Part shown: positions 27,359-36,161 of the stretch, piece by piece
Numbering within the stretch: the first letter of the stretch is position 1
Layout of the letters: every line of letters begins with the position of its first letter
Origin: Ornithinimicrobium laminariae
GTDB taxonomy: Bacteria > Actinomycetota > Actinomycetes > Actinomycetales > Dermatophilaceae
Reading direction: 5' to 3'
DNA length: 64,000 bases
NCBI RefSeq assembly: GCF_019457945.1
Contig: NZ_JAHZSU010000002.1
Coordinates: 744,001-808,000 of the forward strand
Notes under the pieces: generated by a model
Database searches by the model: none
What the model was told of the DNA's origin: nothing
The model's input: only the letters and a program-made list of their open reading frames with translations
Translations under genes and position numbers: made by a program

Positions 27359-28638
27359 CCAAACTGCCCCGCAACGTGATTCGCAGTGTGCCCGGCATCG
27401 GGTGGCGCGATGAGCAGTTGGCCGAACAGCGTGAGCGGCTAGCGGCTCAAAAGGAGGAGTTGGATGCTCAGCGTTTGGAAATCAAGAAGCAAGAAAAGCA
27501 GGTTGCCGCGCAAGCCCAAGAATTAGCCGAGCAATCCGCGGTGCTAGCAAAGTCTGAGTCACAACTGGCTAAGTCGCGCGCCAAGAATCTCAGAGACGCT
27601 GAGGCGCACGAAGTCGACATCCGCAAAACCAAGTCGGAAACCCGCAAGTTCATCTCGGCCGCGACGCAAAGCACTCCCTCCTTCCACCGCTCACTCTTGA
27701 GTTGGCGCCGAGTTGCGCCGACTTTGACGCAGATCGATCCTGGACATGCGCTCGCGTACAACCAGATCCCATTCAAACTGCACAACTACCGTCTGGCGAA
27801 GAGCCACGGCATACCGACGCCGGAGATTTTGGCTGTCTGGGAGTCGCTGGAGGACATTGACCTGACCCAAATGCCCGAGAAGTTCGTGCTGAAATCTGAC
27901 TGTGGCGCTAGTGGGCGAGGAGTCTTGCCGCTGCGCAAACTCGACACCGACAGCTTTGAGTTGGTGGATGGTCAGGCCCAGTACACCCGCGAATCGGCAA
28001 TTGAGCACCTGCGTGGACACGAAGAAGCGGGGAACGTGTCCGGCCCGTACTTTGTCGAGGGCTTCCTCGATCAGCCAGAAGGCGGCCCGATCCCGGACGA
28101 CGTCAAGATCTATGCCTTCTTTGGCGAGGTGACGATGACGTTGCTGCGGCATGTGGACACCCACGGGCTGCACGGGGACCAGCGTCGGCGGTATGTCTCT
28201 GGCGCCGGCGAAGACCTTGGCCGGGTCACCTCAATGGGTGAAATCGATGCATCGATCGAGGTCCCCCGTGACTACGCGCAGATGGTGGCGATGGCTCGTC
28301 ACCTCAGCCGGGCTGTCGGCGTGGGCTTTGCTCGGGTGGACTTTTATCAGACAAGCTCGGGGCCGGTCCTAGGCGAAATCACGAGGGCCCCGGGTGGCAA
28401 ACAGACCTACCGGCCAGAGCATGACAAGTTCATGGGCCAGACCTGGGACGAGGCCAACGCGCGGTTAGACCTTGACGTGATGCGCGGTCGGCCAGCGGGT
28501 CGTCTGTATGGCACACACGAGGCGGAGAACATCTATCCGCAGAGCCACTGGTCGCATGGTCTCGCAGAGATGGAGTCACGCGATCGCGTGCAGTCGTGTC
28601 AGGTCTGGTGCGAAACGGGTGGTTCTACAAACGCTTGA
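27355..28638 (+). CDS. TupA-like ATP-grasp ligase, copy 3
   Basis: A 427-residue paralogue with the longest coiled coil (about 22-90, rich in Glu, Gln, Lys). The core motifs are LHNYRLAKSHGIPTP, FVLKSDCGASGRGVLPL, IPDDVKIYAFFGE and FARVDFYQTSSGPVLGEITR. The PGIGWR motif at residues 13-18 is shared with copy 1. The ATG overlaps the stop of copy 2. The 3' end overlaps a convergent small gene by 14 bases. Three diverged ligases in one operon argue for successive amide bonds in one product. Confidence 0.78.
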   Translation: MTKLPRNVIRSVPGIGWRDEQLAEQRERLAAQKEELDAQRLEIKKQEKQVAAQAQELAEQSAVLAKSESQLAKSRAKNLRDAEAHEVDIRKTKSETRKFISAATQSTPSFHRSLLSWRRVAPTLTQIDPGHALAYNQIPFKLHNYRLAKSHGIPTPEILAVWESLEDIDLTQMPEKFVLKSDCGASGRGVLPLRKLDTDSFELVDGQAQYTRESAIEHLRGHEEAGNVSGPYFVEGFLDQPEGGPIPDDVKIYAFFGEVTMTLLRHVDTHGLHGDQRRRYVSGAGEDLGRVTSMGEIDASIEVPRDYAQMVAMARHLSRAVGVGFARVDFYQTSSGPVLGEITRAPGGKQTYRPEHDKFMGQTWDEANARLDLDVMRGRPAGRLYGTHEAENIYPQSHWSHGLAEMESRDRVQSCQVWCETGGSTNA

Positions 28639-29047
28639 TGCGCTCCAGCAACGGATCGCGCGGGACCGGTGGCGGAGCTGTGGCCGACTCCCACGCGAGC
28701 CGGATAGCGGCGGCGTTCATCGGCCGATCGCTGTCTAAGTCGCAGAGATCGACCAGTTTAGTGACCCGCATCGTGCCGAGCGCCCAACGCATCACTGTCC
28801 CCAGGACGTCTGCTGGCAGGTTGTCTGGGTCCAGGCGGTGCACGATCCAAGTGTCGGGAAAGGTGCGGCCCAACTGAGTCGACGTGGTGATCCACATCGT
28901 TGGTTGATCGCCTAAGGCGCTCGCAGCCTGAGCCCGCACGTCCGCGCTGTCGAGGTCCATCGCAAGCACCACCGTCCAGGCCGTGCGCTGCAGCTCAATG
29001 CGCCAGCGAATGCGACGAACCACGGCTGAGGAGTAGCGAGCAATCAT
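28625..29047 (-). CDS. Hypothetical protein coupled to a glycosyltransferase
   Basis: A 140-residue protein I do not recognise. It looks globular and alternates strands and helices (TAWTVVLAMDLDSADVRAQA, TMWITTSTQLGRTFPDTW). There is no signal peptide or membrane helix. Its ATG overlaps the stop of the glycosyltransferase upstream (29044-29047), so it is translated with that enzyme and may be a partner or accessory subunit. Codon usage matches its neighbours. Confidence 0.6.
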   Translation of the reverse strand: MIARYSSAVVRRIRWRIELQRTAWTVVLAMDLDSADVRAQAASALGDQPTMWITTSTQLGRTFPDTWIVHRLDPDNLPADVLGTVMRWALGTMRVTKLVDLCDLDSDRPMNAAAIRLAWESATAPPPVPRDPLLERIKRL

Positions 29048-30216
29048 CGAGCCATCGCCTCCATGATGAGTTGGGCTGCGGTGGTGGCACCGTTGGTGAG
29101 TTGGAGCGCGTCAAGGTTGCGCTTCATCTCGGCGCGAGTGGTGTCGTCGAGCAACTGCATGAGCCCTGCACGGGCACTCTGCGGGGCGTCGGCGGCAATG
29201 AGGCCCACCCCAGCATCGGCAAACATTTGAGCTCGTGCCGTTTGGTCATCGATGCCGGTGGCAGTGTTGGGCAGGAACACGCTGGGCACTCGAGCGTTGA
29301 GCAACTCATACGCCGAGTTGTAACCAGCGGCAGCAACGGCACCATCAAAGGCCGGCATCAGGTGTGCCATCGGCAAGGAACGGAAAGTCTGCACGTTCTC
29401 TGGCGCTTGACCGGCCGCCAACGGGTTGCTCGGCACCATCACCAACCAGTCGGTGTCGGCCACCAAATCAATCAGCGTGCGGGCGACCGAGCTGGTGTCG
29501 TTGATCTTGCCTGCGCCGAGCGAGAGCAGCAGCGTGGGGCGATCGGGATCAAGCCCCAACACCTCTCGAGCCTGCTTCTTGCTGAGCACCTGGTCACTGC
29601 TAACCAGCGTGACGGGGCCAACCGGGATCGCGCCACCATCAGGGACGGTCAAGGCGCCGTCCAACTCGCCGGGCTCGATGATTAGGTCAAAGTCGTCGCT
29701 GTGTCGCAAGTGGCGCCCGCCCAAGCCTTCTTTCCACAAGCCGCGCCGCATCCATACCGAGGTGACGTCATTGTTGTCGGCCGTGGCCATCCGCAGACCG
29801 CGATATGGCGCGGCACCGTCAAAGATGAGTGCGCCTGCCTTGGAGTTGCCCAGGGAAGTTCGCAGCCGGGCGGCCAGGTGCCGCTCCCATGCCGAGCCAG
29901 CGAAGCCGGGGCGATACGAGGACATGTGCTCCCAGGCGTACCTGGTGCGTTCAATCACATCGGCTGCGCCCGAGAGTGACATGAATGACACGGCCTGCTC
30001 GTCGGGCATCCGCAGCGCAATCGCCAGCAGTCGCATGAGGTGACCCATGCCGGTGCCGTTGCTAGACATCATTAGTGCAGGTGGCAGGGGCAATGACGGG
30101 TTTGGCAACGGCTGAGCAAAAGAATGCAGGTTGGGGTCAAGGCCGATTGGTGTGGCCAAGCCCTCAGCTGGGCTGTGCATATCTCGGTGCAGGGGGTCGT
30201 TGACACTCATCAGCAT
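29044..30216 (-). CDS. MurG/GT28-like glycosyltransferase
   Basis: A 390-residue GT-B enzyme. The N-terminal half contains MMSSNGTGMGHLMRLLAIAL, the glycine-rich acceptor-side loop of MurG-like enzymes. The C-terminal half has TLLLSLGAGKIND and AAAGYNSAYELLNARVPSVF, matching the nucleotide-sugar site of family 28. About 45 residues precede the fold, so the true start may be internal. It is probably soluble or membrane-associated and adds a sugar to the polymer or its lipid carrier. It forms a two-gene leftward unit with the small gene at 28625. Confidence 0.75.
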   Translation of the reverse strand: MLMSVNDPLHRDMHSPAEGLATPIGLDPNLHSFAQPLPNPSLPLPPALMMSSNGTGMGHLMRLLAIALRMPDEQAVSFMSLSGAADVIERTRYAWEHMSSYRPGFAGSAWERHLAARLRTSLGNSKAGALIFDGAAPYRGLRMATADNNDVTSVWMRRGLWKEGLGGRHLRHSDDFDLIIEPGELDGALTVPDGGAIPVGPVTLVSSDQVLSKKQAREVLGLDPDRPTLLLSLGAGKINDTSSVARTLIDLVADTDWLVMVPSNPLAAGQAPENVQTFRSLPMAHLMPAFDGAVAAAGYNSAYELLNARVPSVFLPNTATGIDDQTARAQMFADAGVGLIAADAPQSARAGLMQLLDDTTRAEMKRNLDALQLTNGATTAAQLIMEAMAR

Positions 30217-30328
30217 TCACTATTCCACGGGTCCCCTGGGATATGCTGCACGTTGATGTGGACTGGTCTATGCGTGGGAGCGCATCTAGGGTCCACCCGT
30301 CTGACCCCAAACTGAGGAGCCAAGAATC

Positions 30329-31591
30329 GTGGCTGTTGACGCTGTGATCATCGGGCTGGGCTATGTCGGTCTGCCGTTGGCTGAGGAAGCCACGAAGGCA
30401 GGCATGACTGTGCTCGGCTTCGACATCAACCAGGGTGTCGTCGACGCCCTAAACGCCGGCGAGTCCCACGTGGACGACCTGTCCAACGACGACATTTCCG
30501 ACATGATCAAGGGTGGCTTCCGCGCCACCACGGATGAGTCTGAGATTGCCCAGGCCAAGGTCGCTGTGATCTGTGTGCCGACGCCGCTGTCTGAAGACGG
30601 CGGCCCAGACCTGCGCGCCGTTGAGGGTGCTGTTGACGCTGTCGCACGCAACCTACAGCCCGGCATGTTGGTGATTCTTGAGTCCACCACTTACCCCGGC
30701 ACCACCGACGAGGTGGTGAAGCCCAAGTTGGAGGCTACCGGCCTCGTTGCTGGCAAGGACTTCCACCTGGCTTTCTCTCCGGAGCGCATTGATCCGGGTA
30801 ACGCCAAGTTTGGCGCCAAGAACACCCCCAAGGTCGTCGGCGGTTACACACCCGAGGGTTCCGAGGCTGCTGCCGCGTTCTACGGCAACTTCGTGGACAC
30901 CGTGGTGCGCGCCAAGGGCACCAAAGAAGCCGAAACAGCCAAGTTGCTGGAGAACACCTACCGTCACATCAACATTGCGTTAGTTAACGAGATGACGCGG
31001 TTCTGCCACGAGTTGGACATTGACCTGTGGGATGTCATCGACGCAGCTTCGTCCAAGCCTTTCGGCTTCCAGGCGTTCTACCCCGGCCCTGGCGTCGGCG
31101 GCCACTGCATTCCGATCGACCCCAACTACCTGTCGCACAACGTGCGCTCGCGTTTGGGCTACCCCTTCCGCTTTGTTGAGTTGGCTCAGGAGATTAACTC
31201 CGGAATGCCGGCCTACGTGGTCTCGCGGATTCAGGACATCCTGAACGACGAGGGCAAGTCGCTGAAGGGCGCAACCGTGCTGCTGCTCGGTGTGACCTAC
31301 AAGCCGAACATCGCTGACCAGCGCGAAAGCCCGGCCGTGCCGTTGGCCAAACAGTTGGTGGCTAAGGGCGCAACCGTGCAGTTCCACGACCCACACGTGA
31401 ACGAGTGGAAGGCTCTCGGCGACGCTGCAGAGCGCGTCGAAGAGCCCGGTGCCGGTGCTGCTGCCGCAGACTTGACCGTCTTGGTGCAAAACCACAAGGG
31501 CTACGACGTTGACGACCTTGCCTCGCAGGCGCGGGTCTTCTTCGACACCCGTGGTGTGGTGACTGAGGGCGAGAAGGTCACTCGACTGTGA
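30329..31591 (+). CDS. wecC: UDP-N-acetyl-D-mannosamine dehydrogenase-type enzyme
   Basis: A 420-residue nucleotide-sugar dehydrogenase oxidising C6 of a UDP-sugar to the uronate in two NAD-dependent steps. The N-terminal Rossmann fold is VIIGLGYVGLPLAEEATKAG. The catalytic Cys260 lies in GPGVGGHCIPIDPNYL, the form typical of the WecC/TviB branch rather than UDP-glucose dehydrogenase (GGGCLPKD). The C-terminal UDP-binding domain has LGVTYKPNIADQRESPA. GAGGAGCC precedes the GTG. Its stop overlaps the exporter permease start (GTGA). The product is probably UDP-ManNAcA or a related HexNAcA. Confidence 0.87.
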   Translation: MAVDAVIIGLGYVGLPLAEEATKAGMTVLGFDINQGVVDALNAGESHVDDLSNDDISDMIKGGFRATTDESEIAQAKVAVICVPTPLSEDGGPDLRAVEGAVDAVARNLQPGMLVILESTTYPGTTDEVVKPKLEATGLVAGKDFHLAFSPERIDPGNAKFGAKNTPKVVGGYTPEGSEAAAAFYGNFVDTVVRAKGTKEAETAKLLENTYRHINIALVNEMTRFCHELDIDLWDVIDAASSKPFGFQAFYPGPGVGGHCIPIDPNYLSHNVRSRLGYPFRFVELAQEINSGMPAYVVSRIQDILNDEGKSLKGATVLLLGVTYKPNIADQRESPAVPLAKQLVAKGATVQFHDPHVNEWKALGDAAERVEEPGAGAAAADLTVLVQNHKGYDVDDLASQARVFFDTRGVVTEGEKVTRL

Positions 31592-32487
31592 CGCTAGGCG
31601 GCCCCGACCGAGAGAGTTCCATCCCGGGCATGCCTCCGGCTGAGGCTGCGGCCTTGGCACGGGAGCACGGGATGGACCAGGTCGGGGTCCGTCCGCCGTT
31701 TGGTCGGTATTTGCGTGACCTCTGGCGGCATCGTTCGTTTTTGATCACGATGTCGGCCGCCGACTACAACTCTCGGCACCAGCAGAATGTCCTCGGACAG
31801 ATCTGGGGTTTGCTTAACCCGATCATGATCGGGGCGGCGTACTTCTTGATTTTCGGGTTGCTATTGGAGACCAATCGCGGCCTCGAGCCGGGTACCTACC
31901 CCACGTTCTTGATGATCGGCCTGTTTAGCTTCATCTTTATCTCCTCGGGGATGAATGCTGGCTCAAAGGCCATCACCGGCAATATGGGCATGGTGCGGGC
32001 CTTGCGCTTCCCCCGAGTGATCCTGCCTATCTCAATTTCCATCACCGAATTATTCGCCACGCTTCCGGCCTATGCCATGGCGCTCATTGTGGCCCTGCTG
32101 AGTGGAGAAACCCCGACGGCCACCTGGTTGCTGTATCCGGTAGGTATCGTCATCACCTTCATGGTCACCACCGGTATTGGGATGCTCTTTGCCCGACTGG
32201 TCTACGCCGTTCGGGACGCCAGCAACTTAGTGCCGCTCCTCACTCGAGTTTTGCGCTACGTGTCGGGTGTGTTCTTCGTGATCACCGCATACTCCGAGGG
32301 CTTTGTGCAGTTCGCGTTGAACTATCAACCCGTTGCGGTCTGCCTGACGATTTTGCGCCAGGCCGTGATGGAGCAGTTCGCCGTTGATTGGACCATGTGG
32401 TTGGCCGCGGCAGGCTGGGGAATCGTGCTGATGGTGGCCGGAGTGGTCGTGTTCTGGCAGGGGGAGGCCACCTATGGACACAAGTAA
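31588..32487 (+). CDS. ABC-2 polysaccharide export permease (Wzm/TagG type)
   Basis: A 299-residue permease. After a cytoplasmic arm (RPPFGRYLRDLWRHRSFL, the amphipathic segment of this family) there are about six membrane helices, including GLLNPIMIGAAYFLIFGLLL. It pairs with the ATPase encoded just downstream to export a lipid-linked glycopolymer. The GTG start overlaps the dehydrogenase stop by four bases, and its end overlaps the ATPase gene by 14 bases, so all three are co-translated. Confidence 0.87.
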   Translation: MTLGGPDRESSIPGMPPAEAAALAREHGMDQVGVRPPFGRYLRDLWRHRSFLITMSAADYNSRHQQNVLGQIWGLLNPIMIGAAYFLIFGLLLETNRGLEPGTYPTFLMIGLFSFIFISSGMNAGSKAITGNMGMVRALRFPRVILPISISITELFATLPAYAMALIVALLSGETPTATWLLYPVGIVITFMVTTGIGMLFARLVYAVRDASNLVPLLTRVLRYVSGVFFVITAYSEGFVQFALNYQPVAVCLTILRQAVMEQFAVDWTMWLAAAGWGIVLMVAGVVVFWQGEATYGHK

Positions 32488-33394
32488 GATCCCAGCGGTT
32501 ATCGCCAACAACGTCGATGTCACCTATCAGGTGCTGGGCGCTGGCTCGCAGACTCGAGATGACTCGGTCGAGGGCTTCTTTGGCCGGGCCAAAAACCGGG
32601 CACGCTCTCAAGTCGGCACCCGCACCGTCCATGCCGTGAAGGATGTCTCGTTCACCGCATACAAAGGTGAATCGATTGGTCTGATCGGTCGCAACGGCTC
32701 GGGTAAGTCCACGCTGTTGCGCTCCGTAGCGGGGTTGATCCCACCCACTGGCGGCAGTATTTATCTCAACGGGCAGGCCTCGTTGCTGGGCGTCAACGCG
32801 GCGCTGATGAAGAACCTCAGCGGTGCGCGCAACATCATGATCGGTGGCCAGGCCCTCGGGCTGAGTCGGCGCGAAGTGCGCGAGAAGTTTGACGAGATCG
32901 TCGACTTCGCCGACATTGGTGACTTCATCAACCTGCCGATGAGCTCGTATTCGTCGGGTATGGCTGCTCGTCTGCGCTTTGCGATCTCCACGGTCAAGGT
33001 GCCCGACATCCTGGTGGTCGATGAGGCGCTGGCCACCGGTGACGCGGAATTCAAGGCACGGGCCACGGCTCGTATCGCCGAGATCCGTGAGGGTGCCGGC
33101 ACCATCTTTCTGGTCAGCCACTCGGCCAAGCAGATCGAGAGCATGTGCACCCGCGGCCTCTGGCTCGACAAGGGCCACCTGATCATGGACGGCCCGTCCT
33201 CTGAGGTGGCGGCCGCTTATGCGAAGAAGTATCCAGCGCGTAAGACGGCAGCCCGTCGTCCGGCCAAGAAGGCGACAACCAAAAAGGCACCAGCCAAGAA
33301 GACACCAGCCAAGAAGGCTCCTGCCAAGGCCGCCCCGGCCAAAGACACCCCCGTGCAGGATGTGCCGACGACCGGCAGGCCGGAGGGCCAGTAG
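32474..33394 (+). CDS. ABC polysaccharide export ATPase (Wzt/TagH type) with basic tail
   Basis: A 306-residue ATPase. Walker A is GRNGSGKST (72-80), the signature is SSYSSGMAARLRF, and Walker B is ILVVDEALATGD. The TagH-like insertion before the core (GSQTRDDSVEGFFGRAK) is present. From about residue 248 the protein ends in a 55-residue Lys/Ala/Pro tail with PAKKA and PAKKTP repeats, resembling histone H1 tails rather than a Wzt carbohydrate-binding domain. The tail could bind DNA, phospholipid or polymer. Last gene of the export operon; a hairpin follows. Confidence 0.87.
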   Translation: MDTSKIPAVIANNVDVTYQVLGAGSQTRDDSVEGFFGRAKNRARSQVGTRTVHAVKDVSFTAYKGESIGLIGRNGSGKSTLLRSVAGLIPPTGGSIYLNGQASLLGVNAALMKNLSGARNIMIGGQALGLSRREVREKFDEIVDFADIGDFINLPMSSYSSGMAARLRFAISTVKVPDILVVDEALATGDAEFKARATARIAEIREGAGTIFLVSHSAKQIESMCTRGLWLDKGHLIMDGPSSEVAAAYAKKYPARKTAARRPAKKATTKKAPAKKTPAKKAPAKAAPAKDTPVQDVPTTGRPEGQ

Positions 33395-33444
33395 CCCTGA
33401 CGGTGCTTGCGGCACCTGAGCGGCACCTGAGCGGCACCAGACGG

Positions 33445-33490
33445 AAAAAACGCCCCGACCGAGTCAATGACTCGAGCGGGGCGCTTTCTT
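33445..33490. terminator. Bidirectional terminator between export operon and ugd
   Basis: A 15-bp stem with one 2-base mismatch (33451-33465 with 33469-33483) around a 3-base loop. It is flanked by AAAAAA on the left and CTTTCTT on the right, so it can stop both converging transcripts. Confidence 0.8.
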
Positions 33491-33501
33491 GTGTCCTCTG
33501 G

Positions 33502-34806
33502 TTAGCGGCCCAGACCCAAGTAGGTCCAGCCGGCGGCGCGGTAGGCGTCCACGTCGAGGCAGTTGCGGCCATCGATGATGACCTTCGACGCGACGGACTC
33601 GCCAATGACGGCCGGGTCCAACTCACGGAAGTCGGTCCACTCGGTCAGGTGCAGCACAACCTCTGCATCCTTCACGGCGGCTTCAACGGAGTCGGCGTAG
33701 TTCAAGGTAGGGAACACCTTGGCGGCGTTAGCCATGGCCTTGGGGTCATAGACGCTGACCTGTGCACCGCTGAGGTGCAACTGGCCGGCGATCGCCAAAG
33801 CAGGGGAGTCGCGGACGTCATCGGAGTTGGGCTTGAAGGCTGCACCCAACACGGCGACCCGGCGACCGGCCAGGCCATCCAGCTCGCGACGAACCATCTC
33901 GACAACGTGCTCACGACGGCGCAGGTTGATGGCGTCGACCTCAGCCAAGAAGGCCAACGAGGCGGCGGCACCCAACTCACCAGCGCGAGCAGAGAAGGCG
34001 CGGATGTCCTTAGGCAAGCAGCCGCCACCGAAGCCGACACCGGCATTCAGGAACTTGCGGCCGATACGGTTGTCGTGACCGATCGCGTCGGCCAACTTGG
34101 TGACGTCAGCACCAGCGATCTCGCAGATCTCCGACATGGCGTTGATGAACGAGATCTTGGTGGCCAAGAACGAGTTGGCGGCAACCTTGACCAGCTCTGC
34201 GGTTGGCAGGTTGGTGATGACGACCGGGGTGTTGTCCTCTTCGATCGTCTTGGCGTAGACGCCGCGCAAGATATCTTCGGCGCGGTCGCTCGTGACGCCG
34301 AGCACCAGGCGGTCGGGGTGCAGCGTGTCTTCGACGGCGAAGCCCTCACGCAGGAACTCAGGGTTCCAGGCCAGGTCAACGTCGATGTCGCGCGGGGTGA
34401 CCTCGTGCAGGCGGTCTGCCAAACGCTGGGCTGTGCCCACCGGGACGGTCGACTTGCCGACGACCAGAGCCCCGTCCTTAAGGAAGGGCAGGATCGAGTC
34501 GATCGCTGCGTCTACGTAAGTCATGTCAGCGGCCATCGAGCCGTGCTGCTGTGGGGTGCCAACGCAGATGAAGTGAACGTCTGCGTCTGCGACCTCCGCG
34601 AAGTCAGTGGTGAAGGTCAGACGGTCGCCGACGTGCTTGCGCAGCAACGGCTCGAAGTCTGGTTCATAAAAAGGCATCGAGGCGTTCTGCAGTGATTCGA
34701 TCTTGGCTTCATCAACGTCGACGCCGACGACCTCGTAGCCCAATTCGGCCATCCCGGCTGCGTGTACCGCACCCAAGTAGCCCGTTCCAATAACCGCAAT
34801 ACGCAT
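33502..34806 (-). CDS. ugd: UDP-glucose 6-dehydrogenase
   Basis: A 434-residue enzyme making UDP-glucuronate. The NAD fold is AVIGTGYLGAVHAAGMAELG. Catalytic Cys263 is in GVGFGGGCLPKDIRAF, the form of the UDP-glucose branch. LGAAFKPNSDDVRDSPAL marks the UDP-binding domain. Codon bias is strong, suggesting high expression. Together with the WecC-type enzyme it supplies two different uronic acids, which points to a teichuronic-acid-like polymer. It faces the export operon and shares the terminator between them. Confidence 0.93.
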   Translation of the reverse strand: MRIAVIGTGYLGAVHAAGMAELGYEVVGVDVDEAKIESLQNASMPFYEPDFEPLLRKHVGDRLTFTTDFAEVADADVHFICVGTPQQHGSMAADMTYVDAAIDSILPFLKDGALVVGKSTVPVGTAQRLADRLHEVTPRDIDVDLAWNPEFLREGFAVEDTLHPDRLVLGVTSDRAEDILRGVYAKTIEEDNTPVVITNLPTAELVKVAANSFLATKISFINAMSEICEIAGADVTKLADAIGHDNRIGRKFLNAGVGFGGGCLPKDIRAFSARAGELGAAASLAFLAEVDAINLRRREHVVEMVRRELDGLAGRRVAVLGAAFKPNSDDVRDSPALAIAGQLHLSGAQVSVYDPKAMANAAKVFPTLNYADSVEAAVKDAEVVLHLTEWTDFRELDPAVIGESVASKVIIDGRNCLDVDAYRAAGWTYLGLGR

Positions 34807-34987
34807 GTGATTCCTTCGTTTCGCGTGTATAAGCCTTCGCTAAAAGTACCTGGGGCCGTGGTTAACGTGTTAGCCAAAAGGCCTGATTGTGAGGCGACTG
34901 ACACGCCTAGGGCCCCGATGAGTGACGGGCGTCACCAGTTTGGCCCATTTTGCGCAACGGTGGCCGGGAGTCTGACAAGATCGGGGT

Positions 34988-35203
34988 ATGACGCAGCACA
35001 TCGCCTCCGAGTTGGTCGCCAACGTCGCACAAGTGCATGTCGAGGTCGGCCAAAAGCTGGAAGCCGGAGCAGAGGTTGTGCTCTTGGAGTCCATGAAGAT
35101 GGAGATCCCGATGATCATTGAAGATGCCGGCACGGTGACAGATGTCCGCGTGACCCCCGGAGATGTTGTCCAAGAGGGCGACGTCCTCGTCGTCATCGAC
35201 TAG
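34988..35203 (+). CDS. Stand-alone biotinyl/lipoyl carrier domain
   Basis: A 71-residue protein consisting only of a biotin/lipoyl attachment domain. The modified lysine is Lys37 in LLESMKMEIPM, with the Met-Lys-Met usual for biotin. The flanking Gly/Val-rich strands (LEAGAEVVLLE, VQEGDVLVVID) form the swinging-domain barrel. It would serve as the carrier of a separately encoded biotin-dependent carboxylase; no carboxylase subunit is in the window. Confidence 0.85.
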   Translation: MTQHIASELVANVAQVHVEVGQKLEAGAEVVLLESMKMEIPMIIEDAGTVTDVRVTPGDVVQEGDVLVVID

Positions 35204-35271
35204 CGCGGCCATAGCCTGAGGCGGTCAACGCCTTGAGCGTTGGGCCAGCGTGCGAGCGCAAGGGTGATCGC

Positions 35272-36057
35272 ATGAGCACAGAGATTGCTGACCTCAGCCC
35301 CAGCCAAGCGCGGCAGCGATTTGCCGATGGGCTCGTGAGCCCCACCTCGGGCTGGAGCCGTGGCTACACCCAGGCCAACATCATCGCCTTACCCCGCGCC
35401 CTCGCATACGACTTCCTGCTGTTTGCCCAGCGAAACCCCAAGCCATGCCCGGTGCTTGATGTGCTTGATGCTGGTGAGGTTTCGGGGCCGCTGCTGGAGG
35501 GCGATATCCGCACCGATATCCCGCAATATCGAGTGTTCCGCGATGGGCATCTGGTGGATGAGGTCAACGATGCTCGTGAAGTGTGGCGCGATGATCTGGT
35601 GACGTTCATCATCGGCTGCAGTTTCACCTTTGAGCACCCGCTGATGGAGGCCGGAGTGCCCGTGCGGCATCTAAGCGCTGGGACTAATGTGCCGATGTAT
35701 CGCACTAACTTCGAGTGCCGGCCGGCGGGCAGCTTCCACGGGCCGTTGGTGGTGTCGATGCGGGCTATCCCGGCAGACCAGGTGGTGGATGCTGTGCGCA
35801 TCACCAGTCGCTATCCGGCAGTGCATGGGGCACCAGTGCACATTGGCGATCCTGGCGGGCTGGGGATTGCTGACTTGGGGAAGCCTGATTATGGCGATGC
35901 GCCGCTGATGGAGCCGAGCGATGTGCCGGTGTTTTGGGCGTGTGGGGTCACGCCTCAGGCCGCTGTTGCTGCGAGCGCTCCAGAGTTGGCGATCACCCAC
36001 TCGCCTGGCCACATGCTGATCACGGATGCGCGGGATAGCGACTACTTAGTGCCGTGA
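35272..36057 (+). CDS. DUF1445/YcsI family hydro-lyase (D-glutamate cyclase-like)
   Basis: A 261-residue protein of the DUF1445 family (PF07286). Recognisable blocks are [39 protein letters not shown] and [12 protein letters not shown]. Mammalian relatives act as D-glutamate cyclase; bacterial substrates are less clear. The cytosolic enzyme is complete. The frame extends upstream to 35233, but ATG 35272 gives the usual N-terminus. It converges on the aldehyde dehydrogenase gene across an 18-bp inverted repeat. Confidence 0.85.
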   Translation: MSTEIADLSPSQARQRFADGLVSPTSGWSRGYTQANIIALPRALAYDFLLFAQRNPKPCPVLDVLDAGEVSGPLLEGDIRTDIPQYRVFRDGHLVDEVNDAREVWRDDLVTFIIGCSFTFEHPLMEAGVPVRHLSAGTNVPMYRTNFECRPAGSFHGPLVVSMRAIPADQVVDAVRITSRYPAVHGAPVHIGDPGGLGIADLGKPDYGDAPLMEPSDVPVFWACGVTPQAAVAASAPELAITHSPGHMLITDARDSDYLVP

Positions 36058-36087
36058 CTGGTTGGATTGGTGGGTGGAAGCGCGCTA

Positions 36088-36136
36088 GCGGAGCGATTTG
36101 AGCGAAACCATGCTTGTATCGCTCAAATCGCTCCGC
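36088..36136. terminator. 18-bp inverted repeat between converging genes
   Basis: GCGGAGCGATTTGAGCGA at 36088-36105 is perfectly complementary to 36119-36136, with a 13-base loop. It lies between the converging DUF1445 and aldehyde dehydrogenase genes. There is no T-run on either side, so it may terminate weakly or be a repeated extragenic palindrome. Confidence 0.55.
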
Positions 36137-36161
36137 CAGGCGACATCTGTTCCGCTGAGGG

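Noticed and set aside
32282..33415. 377-codon leftward frame opposite the ABC exporter genes
   Set aside because: Antisense to the permease end and ATPase; low-complexity composition.
33410..33438. 11-bp tandem repeat CGGCACCTGAG
   Set aside because: Only two and a half copies beside the terminator; no function suggested.
33403..34695. 430-codon rightward frame opposite ugd
   Set aside because: Shadow caused by strong codon bias of ugd; no recognisable protein.
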